Below, in pieces: positions 1 to 5,985 of a DNA stretch of 6,471 bases. Every line of letters starts with the position of its first letter. Position 1 is the first letter of the stretch. The DNA is from an uncultured bacterium (GTDB taxonomy: Bacteria > Cyanobacteriota > Vampirovibrionia > Gastranaerophilales > Gastranaerophilaceae): the NCBI GenBank assembly GCA_945833895.1, contig CAMAGQ010000093.1:1-6471 (forward strand), in the 5' to 3' direction. The notes beneath the pieces were generated by a model. It saw only the letters and a program-made list of their open reading frames with translations. It was not told where the DNA came from and ran no database searches. The translations under genes were made by a program, and so were the position numbers.

Positions 1-35
1 CTCTTTCCCCCTCCCCCGTCGGGGGAGGGAAGGGG
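1..35. repeat. GC-rich palindrome at window edge
   Basis: A C-rich run faces a G-rich run: CCCTCCCCC (9-17) pairs perfectly with GGGGGAGGG (21-29) across a 3-base centre. Weaker pairing continues outward (T5-T6 with A30-A31, then mixed G-C and G-T pairs to 1/35). It stands out sharply from the AT-rich surroundings and is followed by more G-rich sequence (32-45). There is no U-tract after the stem on the plus strand, so a simple terminator is unlikely in that direction. It resembles a dispersed intergenic repeat, but only one copy is in view and the left end may be cut by the window. Confidence 0.6.
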
Positions 36-170
36 TGAGGGGCAGGTTTCAATTTCTGAAAATTCCACCAACATGTCATTCTGAACTTTACAAAGCGAAC
101 CAAAATTTTTGTCACCGAATTATGGAACATATACATGGGGGCAAAAAATATTCATAAATTCTTTAAAGGG

Positions 171-200
171 TTGATAAAAGGTGAAAGTTTATGATAGACT
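171..200 (+). promoter_or_regulatory. Probable promoter of the WYL regulator pair
   Basis: TTGATA (171-176) matches the -35 consensus at five of six positions. After an 18-bp spacer comes TAGACT (195-200), a four-of-six -10 preceded by TGA (an extended -10 TGN). Transcription would start near 206-207, only about 21 nt before the ATG at 228. The rest of 36-227 shows nothing I can name. Confidence 0.4.
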
Positions 201-227
201 GGATTGTAGGGATAAAACTAATAATTT

Positions 228-1172
228 ATGAAACAATTCTATAAAACAAATACGATTACGCATAATTTAATTGCTCATACGGGATTCAAATCATTGATAA
301 TTTTTCAACTGCTTGTCGAAGCACCGAGAAGTTATGAGGAAATTAAAACTGCAATACAAGAGCATGAATATCTTCACGAACAATTATCAACTGATGCTCT
401 GAGAATTTACATAAATACTCTAAAAAGTTATGGCTGCTGTGTTAGAAGATATTCCGAAAACGGTGTGTATAAATATTTCATAGATTCCCATCCTTTTGAA
501 CTTTCTTTGAGCGATGCTCATGTTAAAAGTATTATTAAAATTTACAAGTCGCTTTCAAAATCTATTGATGTTGAAGATTTGATTGCTTTGCAGTCATTTT
601 TTACAAAAATATCCAAGTATATTACAAATGAGGACTTGAAAACTAAATTAAATAACATTTCACCGATAAGTAATATTGAAACAAAATTAATACGGCAGCT
701 TATTTCTTACTGCGAAAACAATACGGAAATTACGATTTATTATAATTCACCCGTTTCCGGTCATAAGAATATTACCGTTTTAACCGACAAAGTTACTATC
801 GAAAACGGCAAACTTTATATTTACGGGGTAAGTTCCGAGCATAAAAATTATGCAAAATTTTTGGTTTCCAGAATAATAAAAATTGTCAGTATAAATCTTG
901 CGAACAAAACTCTGGAAAGTCCTGAAATTATTGTCGGATACGAATACACAAAAGATACGAATGAAGAATTTGAACTTCTGGAAAATGAAAAAATAATTTC
1001 AAGTTCAGAGAACAAATTAGTTATCGAAATAACCTCAAAAAGTAAATTTGAATTAGTTCAAAGGATAATGTTTCTTTCTAAAAAATGTAAAGTGCTTTAT
1101 CCGAAAGATTTTAAATCGGACATAATTGCAACACTCAAGAAAATGAAAGAAGGTTATCTTGAAAAGCACTAA
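228..1172 (+). CDS. WYL-domain transcriptional regulator (first of pair)
   Basis: A 314-residue protein with the WYL-family layout. An N-terminal winged-helix-like DNA-binding region covers about residues 18-90, a helical linker about 91-150, a WYL sensor domain about 155-225, and a WCX-type C-terminal extension about 260-310. The WYL signature is degenerate: the usual W-Y-L becomes Y197-I198-Y199, but the following G and the closing RxxRI-like R215-I216 are kept. The WCX end reads VLYPKDFKSDII, like the usual VLSPxxLRxEI. WYL domains bind nucleic acids or small ligands; the ligand here is unknown. The start is the first ATG after an in-frame TAA at 222-224. A weak AGGGA lies at 208-212, an unusually long 15 nt upstream. 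The 3' end overlaps the next WYL gene by 14 bp. The family call is confident; the regulon is unknown, and no defence genes lie beside it. Confidence 0.82.
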   Translation: MKQFYKTNTITHNLIAHTGFKSLIIFQLLVEAPRSYEEIKTAIQEHEYLHEQLSTDALRIYINTLKSYGCCVRRYSENGVYKYFIDSHPFELSLSDAHVKSIIKIYKSLSKSIDVEDLIALQSFFTKISKYITNEDLKTKLNNISPISNIETKLIRQLISYCENNTEITIYYNSPVSGHKNITVLTDKVTIENGKLYIYGVSSEHKNYAKFLVSRIIKIVSINLANKTLESPEIIVGYEYTKDTNEEFELLENEKIISSSENKLVIEITSKSKFELVQRIMFLSKKCKVLYPKDFKSDIIATLKKMKEGYLEKH

Positions 1173-2094
1173 AAAATTAAACGAAGGATGTCTGAAAATA
1201 TTAAAATTTCTGAGTTTGCTTTACGATGATGATGCAGAGTACGATAAAGTTTTGGACATATTTAAAAATAACACCAAAGAAACTCCGAAAGAAAATATTC
1301 AAGTTACTCTAAATCGTTATATAAATACTTTCAAAGTCCGCGGGATAAAAATAGAAAAAGATAACACAAAATTCAAACTGAAAAGCAGTTTGTATAACTT
1401 GAAGTTAACCCATTCCGATTTGAAAGCAATTAGTTTGATTACAAAATATATTGATACAGTTCCTGAAAACAAATGGACAAAAGAGGTTAAGGATTTTCTG
1501 CACAATGTCAACCTCAGGATGAACAGCGATGATAAAAATACTCTCAATTCGCTTATAACATCTGATGAACATGATTTCTCTTTTTACTATTCAAATACAA
1601 GAGAACAAATTATGGAATGTGAAAAGATTTGCGAAGAAAAATTTGTAATAAACATTATCTATCTGCATAATAATAAAGAACAACGCTGCAAAGGTGTTCT
1701 GAAAGAACTTATCTATGGCAGTAAAACCGTTTCTCTAAAAGTTTACGATATCGGAACTCACGCACATCTTGAAATACCGATTAACAATATTCTCTCAATA
1801 GCACGGCTTCCTCAGGTTGCAAACAATATGGAAATGCCGACAACCGTTGTCTATAAACTCAAAAACCGACTTGCGAAAACCTACAAACTGAAAGAAAATG
1901 AATACTCTGACGGTTACGACGAAAACGGCTGGCTGACAGTGATAAATAAAGACGAAAGTTTTGACAAACTCCTGCATAGACTTCTTCGCTATACCTATAA
2001 TTGCGAAATTATTTCACCTAAAAATCTGCGTGATGAGATGATTAAATTATTGAATGATACCATTGATAATTACAATATTGACGAAGAAGATTAA
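1159..2094 (+). CDS. WYL-domain transcriptional regulator (second of pair)
   Basis: A 311-residue WYL-family regulator that starts with TTG inside the end of the preceding gene. GAAGG (1149-1153) lies 5 nt before the TTG, which supports that start and suggests translational coupling. The N-terminal helix-turn-helix region covers about residues 10-75. The WYL-like beta-barrel (about 160-218) ends in HLEIPINNILSIARLP, the usual closing pattern of the fold, though the W-Y-L triplet itself is not preserved. The C-terminal WCX domain (about 228-303) contains LLRYTYNCEIISPKNLRDEM, typical of the family. It is a diverged paralogue of the first protein rather than a copy. Two adjacent, different WYL regulators recall actinobacterial PafB/PafC, which act together, so a heterodimer is a reasonable inference. 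No clear terminator follows. Confidence 0.8.
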   Translation: MKSTKKLNEGCLKILKFLSLLYDDDAEYDKVLDIFKNNTKETPKENIQVTLNRYINTFKVRGIKIEKDNTKFKLKSSLYNLKLTHSDLKAISLITKYIDTVPENKWTKEVKDFLHNVNLRMNSDDKNTLNSLITSDEHDFSFYYSNTREQIMECEKICEEKFVINIIYLHNNKEQRCKGVLKELIYGSKTVSLKVYDIGTHAHLEIPINNILSIARLPQVANNMEMPTTVVYKLKNRLAKTYKLKENEYSDGYDENGWLTVINKDESFDKLLHRLLRYTYNCEIISPKNLRDEMIKLLNDTIDNYNIDEED

Positions 2095-2122
2095 AGAACA
2101 TCCCATACCTCCACGTTTTTTA

Positions 2123-2131
2123 TGTTATAAT
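2123..2131 (+). promoter_or_regulatory. Extended -10 promoter of glyoxalase gene
   Basis: TGTTATAAT is a perfect extended -10 element (TGN plus TATAAT at 2126-2131). No good -35 is present 17 bp upstream (CCATAC at 2103-2108), as is common for extended -10 promoters. Transcription would start near 2138, giving a leader of about 17 nt that contains AAAGGAG (2141-2147), 7 nt before the ATG. The glyoxalase gene can therefore be expressed separately from the WYL pair. Confidence 0.6.
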
Positions 2132-2154
2132 TACTCAAAAAAAGGAGAGAGTTA

Positions 2155-2541
2155 ATGACCTATCTACACACAATGATAAGAGTAAAAGACGCTGAAGCCA
2201 GTTTGAAATTCTACATCGGGCTTTTTGGCATGAAATTAGACAGTATGAGAAAATTGAACGATTGCTGGCTCTATTTTCTTGCAGATGAAAGCGGCACGCC
2301 TGTTCTGGAATTAACAGAAAATGATGTTATACCGCCTGAAGGTTACAGTATCGGTACAGCATTCGGACATTTGGCATTCCAAGTGAACTCAATGGAAGAG
2401 TTTCAAACCAAAATGTTTGATTTAGGGTACGAGTTTTTATACGAACCTTTTGACCTGAACGGCAAAGGCAGTAATATCGCATTCCTAAAAGATCCTGACG
2501 GCTACGAAATCGAAGTTATCGAAAAAGTCAACTGGGGGTAG
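2155..2541 (+). CDS. gloA: Glyoxalase I / lactoylglutathione lyase family
   Basis: A 128-residue VOC-superfamily protein, close to the usual length of small bacterial glyoxalase I. Two beta-alpha-beta-beta-beta modules are visible (about 3-55 and 68-124). All four metal ligands expected from E. coli GloA align: H5 (YLHTMIRV), E52 (VLELT), H72 (FGHLAF) and E120 (DPDGYEIEVIE). The enzyme would isomerise the hemithioacetal of methylglyoxal and a thiol (classically glutathione) to a lactoyl thioester in the cytosol. Its length is of the short, Ni/Co-using type rather than the longer Zn type, but metal choice is inference. Whether this organism makes glutathione is not visible; another thiol, or a related VOC activity such as methylmalonyl-CoA epimerase, cannot be fully excluded, although the N-terminal LHTMIRV and the spacing favour GloA. 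The start is firm (AAAGGAG, 7 nt). The last codons and stop lie in a direct repeat. Confidence 0.85.
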   Translation: MTYLHTMIRVKDAEASLKFYIGLFGMKLDSMRKLNDCWLYFLADESGTPVLELTENDVIPPEGYSIGTAFGHLAFQVNSMEEFQTKMFDLGYEFLYEPFDLNGKGSNIAFLKDPDGYEIEVIEKVNWG

Positions 2542-2644
2542 GGGGTAAATGTATGTTACCGGTTGCTTCAAGGCTTGCGAGGGTATTGCTTTTGGGGGCA
2601 GGGGTAAATGTATGCCACCAGTTGCTTCAAGGACTTGTCAGGGT
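2533..2644. repeat. Two imperfect 52-bp direct repeats
   Basis: Unit 1 is 2533-2584 and unit 2 is 2593-2644, separated by 8 bp. Both run TGGGGG(T/C)A, then GGGGTAAATGTATG, then (T/C)(T/C)ACC(G/A)GTTGCTTCAAGG, and end in AGGGT. They differ by a few substitutions and two compensating single-base indels (an extra G near the start of unit 1, an extra A near 2633 in unit 2). Unit 1 includes the final Trp-Gly-stop of the glyoxalase gene. The G-rich composition is unlike the flanking AT-rich DNA, which suggests a dispersed or expanding intergenic repeat. No transposase or terminal inverted repeats were seen. Confidence 0.75.
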
Positions 2645-2709
2645 TGGAGGTAATATAGTTCCCAAAATTTCTTTTATGAGTATATACTTTCTTTACATAA
2701 ATTAAAGTA

Positions 2710-2738
2710 TTTACAACAAATCGTACTGATTGTATTAT
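2710..2738 (+). promoter_or_regulatory. Probable murA promoter
   Basis: TTTACA (2710-2715) and TATTAT (2733-2738) each match the sigma70 consensus at five of six positions and are separated by exactly 17 bp. Transcription would start near 2745. That leaves about 38 nt before the TTG start at 2783 but only about 11 nt before the alternative GTG at 2756, which favours the TTG. Confidence 0.6.
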
Positions 2739-2772
2739 TATGTATAAGTAAGAATGTGATTGAATTTCTTTC

Positions 2773-2777
2773 GGAGG
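2773..2777 (+). promoter_or_regulatory. Ribosome binding site deciding the murA start
   Basis: GGAGG, a full anti-Shine-Dalgarno match, ends 5 nt before the TTG at 2783. The longer reading from GTG 2756 would bury this site inside the coding region and add nine residues with no counterpart before the conserved MurA N-terminus, so translation from TTG 2783 is preferred. Confidence 0.75.
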
Positions 2778-2782
2778 CTAAG

Positions 2783-4102
2783 TTGGTAGAAAGATATTAT
2801 ATAAAAGGCGGAACACCATTAAAAGGGGAAGTATCAATAGGCGGTGCTAAAAACTCGGTTTTGAAGTTGATGGCAGCAGCACTTCTTGCCAAAGGTGAAT
2901 CAAAAATATACAATGTTCCTGAATTGACAGACGTTGAAATTATGTTGAGTGTAATTGCACAACTCGGTGCAAAAACAAATTATAACAGGGTAGAAAAATC
3001 AATAACAATTGACGCAACAGATATAACAAGCGTGACAGCAACTTACGAACTGGTAAGCAAAATGCGAGCTTCGTTTATCGTTTTGGGTGCATTGATTTCC
3101 CGTTGTAAGGAAGCAAGAGTTGCTCTTCCGGGCGGTTGTGCAATCGGTGAAAGAAGAGTCGATTTCCATATTAAAGGTTTAGAGGCTCTTGGAGCGAAAA
3201 TTAAGATTGAAAACGGATATGTTCACGCAAAAACCAATAAACTTGTGGGTTCTGACGTTTACCTTGATATCCCGTCAGTTGGGGCGACAGAAAACATCAT
3301 GCTTGCATCTGTTCTTGCAGAAGGTTCTACAAGAATTCAGAACGCCGCTCAAGAACCTGAAATTGTTGACCTTGCGAATTTCTTAAATACAATGGGGGCT
3401 GATATTTCCGGTGCGGGAACTTCTGAAATCGTGATTAACGGTGTTAAACAGGATAAACTTCACCCGATTGAATATACAACAATTCCTGATCGAATTGAGG
3501 CAGGAACGTATATGACAGCGATTATTGCGACAAAAGGTAAAGGGATAATTAAAAATATTTATCCTGCACATTTGACTTTCTTCACAAACAAATTGATAAA
3601 AATGGGTGCGAATATCAAACTTCTTGACCCGACATCAATGGAAGTCAGCTGCAAAAACCGTTTGAACTCAATAAATTTTGTAACTCAGCCGTATCCGGGA
3701 TTTCCTACGGACTTACAATCAATGGCAATGGCACTTCTTGCTACTTCAAACGGTGTCGGAATTATTACCGAAAGTTTGTACGAAAACAGATTTATGCAAG
3801 TTCCTGACCTGAACAGAATGGGTGCGGATATTCACCAGGACAGAAACCACGCTATTATTAAGGGTGTTAAAAAGTTATCAGGTACAACGCTTGCTGCAAG
3901 CGACTTAAGGGCGGGTGCATCTTTGGTTGTTGCGGCTTTGATGGCTGACGGAACTTCTGTTGTCGAAAAATTACATCATATAGATAGAGGATACGAAAAC
4001 TTTGAAAGTAAGTTAAGATTGTTAGGAGGGAAAATAGAAAGACGTAATGAAGATTCCCAGATTAACCTAACGGAGGGTACACAGAATGAGTCCTACATAT
4101 AA
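2783..4102 (+). CDS. murA: UDP-N-acetylglucosamine 1-carboxyvinyltransferase
   Basis: MurA transfers enolpyruvate from PEP to UDP-GlcNAc, the first committed step of peptidoglycan synthesis, in the cytosol. Counting from the TTG start (439 residues; E. coli has 419), the key residues are present. These are K23-N24 in GGAKNS, R95 in KMRAS, catalytic C119 in PGGCAIG (the cysteine attacked by fosfomycin), R124, D310 in FPTDLQ (the general acid/base Asp305 of E. coli), R376 in DLRAG and R402 in HIDRGYE. It is a full-length two-domain EPSP-synthase-like fold. About 18 residues after the IERR end form a polar tail absent from E. coli MurA, and the coding sequence of this tail contains the ribosome binding site of the downstream gene. 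The gene overlaps that gene by 17 bp, so the two are probably co-transcribed and coupled. An alternative start is GTG 2756 (448 residues), judged less likely. A murA/murZ paralogue distinction cannot be made here. Confidence 0.96.
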   Translation: MVERYYIKGGTPLKGEVSIGGAKNSVLKLMAAALLAKGESKIYNVPELTDVEIMLSVIAQLGAKTNYNRVEKSITIDATDITSVTATYELVSKMRASFIVLGALISRCKEARVALPGGCAIGERRVDFHIKGLEALGAKIKIENGYVHAKTNKLVGSDVYLDIPSVGATENIMLASVLAEGSTRIQNAAQEPEIVDLANFLNTMGADISGAGTSEIVINGVKQDKLHPIEYTTIPDRIEAGTYMTAIIATKGKGIIKNIYPAHLTFFTNKLIKMGANIKLLDPTSMEVSCKNRLNSINFVTQPYPGFPTDLQSMAMALLATSNGVGIITESLYENRFMQVPDLNRMGADIHQDRNHAIIKGVKKLSGTTLAASDLRAGASLVVAALMADGTSVVEKLHHIDRGYENFESKLRLLGGKIERRNEDSQINLTEGTQNESYI

Positions 4103-4424
4103 GCGTTGGTACGATCATGACCCGTTATTATTAGAAGTTATTGAACTTTTAAGAAATTATCAGCCTGAATTAAGAGTTCAAGCAGAAATATTTTTGAAAA
4201 AACTTGAAGAAAAACTTTCAAAAGAAACTATTGATAAATTTTACGCAATGGCAAAACCTGTGAATGCAAATAATCGTTGGTATGATAAAGATCCTGTTAT
4301 TGCAAAAACAGTTGAAATTTTAAGAATTGTTCCGCCGGAAGTTCAGCGGATATGTGCCCAGAATTTTATTAAAACCCTGAAAGAAATGGGCATTGAGTAC
4401 GAAAGTAAAAACGTTCAGGCATAA
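4086..4424 (+). CDS. Small protein with duplicated RWYDxDP helical repeat
   Basis: A 112-residue protein that I do not recognise. It consists of two homologous halves. RWYDHDP (residues 7-13) and RWYDKDP (64-70) are each followed by a helical stretch of about 30 residues with matching E-x-L-R and P-E positions (E20/L22/R23 and E77/L79/R80; P27-E28 and P84-E85), offset by 57 residues. A charged linker (41-60) joins them. There is no signal peptide or membrane segment, so it is predicted cytosolic and mainly helical. The start is well supported: GGAGG (4072-4076) lies 9 nt before the ATG, inside the end of murA, with a 17-bp overlap. Coupling to murA suggests a role near the start of peptidoglycan synthesis, for example an adaptor or modulator, but this is inference from position only. 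No catalytic motif is visible. Confidence 0.8.
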   Translation: MSPTYKRWYDHDPLLLEVIELLRNYQPELRVQAEIFLKKLEEKLSKETIDKFYAMAKPVNANNRWYDKDPVIAKTVEILRIVPPEVQRICAQNFIKTLKEMGIEYESKNVQA

Positions 4425-4475
4425 TGTCTGTGATATTTCCCGCTAAACATGCTTTTGCGGTCGGATTTGCCTGCC

Positions 4476-4494
4476 AGAGGTTTGTTCCTCTTTT
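4476..4494 (+). terminator. Weak terminator-like hairpin after murA operon
   Basis: AGAGG (4476-4480) pairs with CCTCT (4487-4491) around a 6-nt loop and is followed by TTT. It is a short stem with a minimal U-tract, 52 bp after the stop of the small murA-linked gene. On the minus strand the same hairpin has no U-tract, so it would serve the plus-strand operon if it works at all. No better terminator was seen between the convergent genes (4425-4523). Confidence 0.3.
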
Positions 4495-4523
4495 GATAGG
4501 GTTAAACTTTTATACTCCACGTG

Positions 4524-5081
4524 TTAATACCATTCAGGGTAGTAATATATTGTGATAACGTCGGAGGTTTTTATTTGAGCATGCCCGCCTTTTATCAGGT
4601 TTGTTAGCGAGCCTACAAACGGAATTGGTGTTAATGCCCATTTTAGCGGGTAAACCCAGAAACAGCGGTTTGTACCTTTTTTAACGTATGCACTTTGCAG
4701 TTGAGAGGTTTTAATTTTGGGAATATCAAAGTCATCAAGGACGATTTCGGCAGGAAAACCGTTCATTCCTGCGGTTATATTTGTTTCAAGTTTTCCTGAA
4801 ATTTCATCACCTTTTTTAACTATAAGTTTCCCGTTATAATAAACATTTTCAAGAACTCTGAAATTCAAGGTGCTGCCTTCATTTAGGGGTTCTTTTGTTG
4901 AATATGGTTCAGTTATTGTAAGTTTTATCGGTATTGACAATGTACTCAAATAGTTGTATGGCAGAATTTGCTTTTCTTCAACAGTTGGCTCTGCCTGATT
5001 TTCGGCAATTTCTTCTGCCTGAATATTTATCGGTATAAAAAGTAAACCAAGTATAAAAATTACGGATAAAATTCTATTCAT
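4524..5081 (-). CDS. Exported protein of unknown function (operon gene 2)
   Basis: A 185-residue protein that I cannot assign to a family. Residues 1-22 form a signal peptide (NR, a hydrophobic core, then IQA before EE), so it should be periplasmic or surface-exposed. Residues 24-40 are acidic and probably flexible. Residues 45-135 look beta-rich, with NGKLIVKKGDEISGKLET (83-100) and GFPAEIVLDDFDIP (108-121) suggesting a beta-barrel or sandwich. A hydrophobic, Gly/Pro-containing stretch follows (144-165), and the chain ends in aromatic residues (IYYYPEWY). I chose ATG 5081 because AAAGG (5091-5095) lies 9 nt upstream and the signal peptide starts there. Upstream in-frame ATGs (5174, 5090) add a non-signal-like extension or leave no room for a ribosome binding site. 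It overlaps the upstream M48-like gene by 8 bp (ATGAATAG), which implies translational coupling and probably a shared role in the envelope. Confidence 0.78.
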   Translation of the reverse strand: MNRILSVIFILGLLFIPINIQAEEIAENQAEPTVEEKQILPYNYLSTLSIPIKLTITEPYSTKEPLNEGSTLNFRVLENVYYNGKLIVKKGDEISGKLETNITAGMNGFPAEIVLDDFDIPKIKTSQLQSAYVKKGTNRCFWVYPLKWALTPIPFVGSLTNLIKGGHAQIKTSDVITIYYYPEWY

Positions 5082-5760
5082 AATCAACATCCTTTGTTGA
5101 TTTTGTTCTGATTTTTTCTTCGAGTAATTTTCGGTTTTCGACGGAATTAAGCAAGAAATTCTGATAATATTCATTATTCAAATATTTTTCATCTGTTAAG
5201 TATTGCGGGTATTTATAGGTTATGTATTCATAAATTTTTGCAAGTCTTTTTGACGTGAGGTTGTGCCTTGAAAATCTGTCAAATCTTTTTTGCGGATAGG
5301 TTTTATTTATGAAAACTATGAGAGCAAGCGGCGAGTAGCCTGCGTTAACCATATAATCAACGGCTCTTTTATCTGCGACAACTTCAAATTTCTTAGACCC
5401 CAGAGCGACTTGCACTGAATCAAGAGTTCCGCCCCAAACTCCGCTGTAGGATTTTACGGCAGTTGAGATTTCTCTTGCAAGCATTGCTGCAAGTTCATCA
5501 TCTGTTTGGAGGTGTTGATACAAGCCGTCATAAACGATTATCTGCCGTTTGGTCAGGGCTTTATCCGTGGAAAGTAATGACTTTTTAGTTTGAGGAGTGT
5601 AGGTAAAAACTATTCGCTTAGGAATTTTGTTGTAATTCAATAAATCTGTGCCAACCTTGTCTATCCTTGTCTGAATAAGGTTTTGTTCTTCCAGAACGTT
5701 AGTTGCGTATGCAAAATTTGCACACAATAAAAGAAAACTTATCAATAAAAATTTTTTCAT
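5074..5760 (-). CDS. Exported M48-peptidase-like protein, zinc site degenerate
   Basis: A 228-residue protein with a signal peptide at 1-19 (KK, a Leu-rich core, AYA before T). The body resembles the M48 metalloprotease domain. IIVYDGLYQHLQTDDELAAMLA (74-95) corresponds to the stretch leading into HExxH, FEVVADKRAVDYMVNAGYSP (125-144) to the third-ligand E-x-x-AD region, and RHNLTSKRLAKI (165-176) to the family's late HPxxxxRI motif. Where HExxH is expected the sequence is REIST (96-100). Both zinc-binding histidines are gone although Glu97 and Glu126 remain, so proteolysis is not expected. The reading frame is intact and has a good ribosome binding site (AGGAG, 5766-5770), so this is a maintained pseudo-enzyme rather than a decaying gene. 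It is the first gene of a two-gene operon with the exported protein at 4524-5081. A structural or binding role in the envelope is inference; the M48 relationship is judged by motif only. Confidence 0.72.
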   Translation of the reverse strand: MKKFLLISFLLLCANFAYATNVLEEQNLIQTRIDKVGTDLLNYNKIPKRIVFTYTPQTKKSLLSTDKALTKRQIIVYDGLYQHLQTDDELAAMLAREISTAVKSYSGVWGGTLDSVQVALGSKKFEVVADKRAVDYMVNAGYSPLALIVFINKTYPQKRFDRFSRHNLTSKRLAKIYEYITYKYPQYLTDEKYLNNEYYQNFLLNSVENRKLLEEKIRTKSTKDVDYE

Positions 5761-5784
5761 ACCTTCTCCTGTTTATAGTTTTAG

Positions 5785-5813
5785 ATTATAATTGCTTGAG
5801 GTGATTTGGGCAA
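5785..5813 (-). promoter_or_regulatory. Promoter of the M48-like operon
   Basis: Read on the minus strand, TTGCCC (5808-5813) is followed after exactly 17 bp by a perfect TATAAT (5785-5790). Transcription would start near 5778, about 18 nt before the ATG at 5760. It lies downstream of the intrinsic terminator at 5870-5900, so the operon can be transcribed independently of anything further upstream. Confidence 0.7.
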
Positions 5814-5867
5814 GATATTAGTATCAATGTTTACCGTTTTTTTAATATTTAGATAGTCGTAATTAAT

Positions 5868-5985
5868 GCAAAAAAAAACTCTTCCGATTTGGAAAGAGTT
5901 CGGAATTTTTTCAATTCCTCGTGTAGGTTAGTGTAGTAGTAGGTAGTTTAATCTCGTGTTTATTTAAAATTTATCCTCGTTCGTG
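5868..5985 (-). ncRNA. Possible small RNA or attenuated leader
   Basis: This is inferred from a promoter-to-terminator unit on the minus strand without a gene between. TTGGAC (6015-6020) and TATAGA (5992-5997) are 17 bp apart and would start a transcript near 5985. A strong intrinsic terminator ends it at about 5868-5870. The roughly 118-nt product contains two hairpins near its 3' end (5902-5918 and 5877-5900). The motif ACACGA recurs within it (5919-5924, 5954-5959, 5981-5986 on this strand). The element sits directly upstream of the M48-like operon, so it could be an independent small RNA or a leader whose termination limits read-through into 5760-4524. The promoter match is moderate, so existence is uncertain. 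Confidence 0.33.
5870..5900 (-). terminator. Intrinsic terminator, minus strand
   Basis: AACTCTTTCC (5900-5891 on the minus strand) pairs with GGAAGAGTT (5885-5877) around a 5-nt loop, with one bulged base, and runs into seven more Ts (5876-5870). This is a classic rho-independent terminator for minus-strand transcripts. A second small hairpin (GGAATT 5902-5907 with AATTCC 5913-5918) precedes it. On the plus strand an alternative stem (TTCCGA 5882-5887 with TCGGAA 5900-5905) is followed by six Ts, but no plus-strand gene lies upstream to need it. Confidence 0.7.

Noticed and set aside
1317..1977. Minus-strand frames inside the second WYL gene
   Set aside because: They lie opposite a well-supported regulator gene and have no family features; they are shadows.
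228..2541. WYL pair as controller of a phage-defence island
   Set aside because: WYL regulators often sit beside defence genes, but the neighbours here are glyoxalase, murA and envelope genes, with no nuclease, helicase or toxin in view.
2549..2653. 34-codon cysteine-containing open frame across the direct repeats
   Set aside because: The two repeat units are read in different frames because of indels, which points to repeat DNA rather than a gene. The preceding G-run is only 3 nt from the ATG and is part of the repeat.
3189..3571. Out-of-frame and minus-strand frames inside murA
   Set aside because: MurA is certain in the main frame, with all catalytic residues; these are chance frames.
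5082..5174. N-terminal extension of the exported 185-residue protein
   Set aside because: The extension is hydrophilic, overlaps the M48-like gene and precedes an obvious signal peptide whose ATG has its own ribosome binding site.
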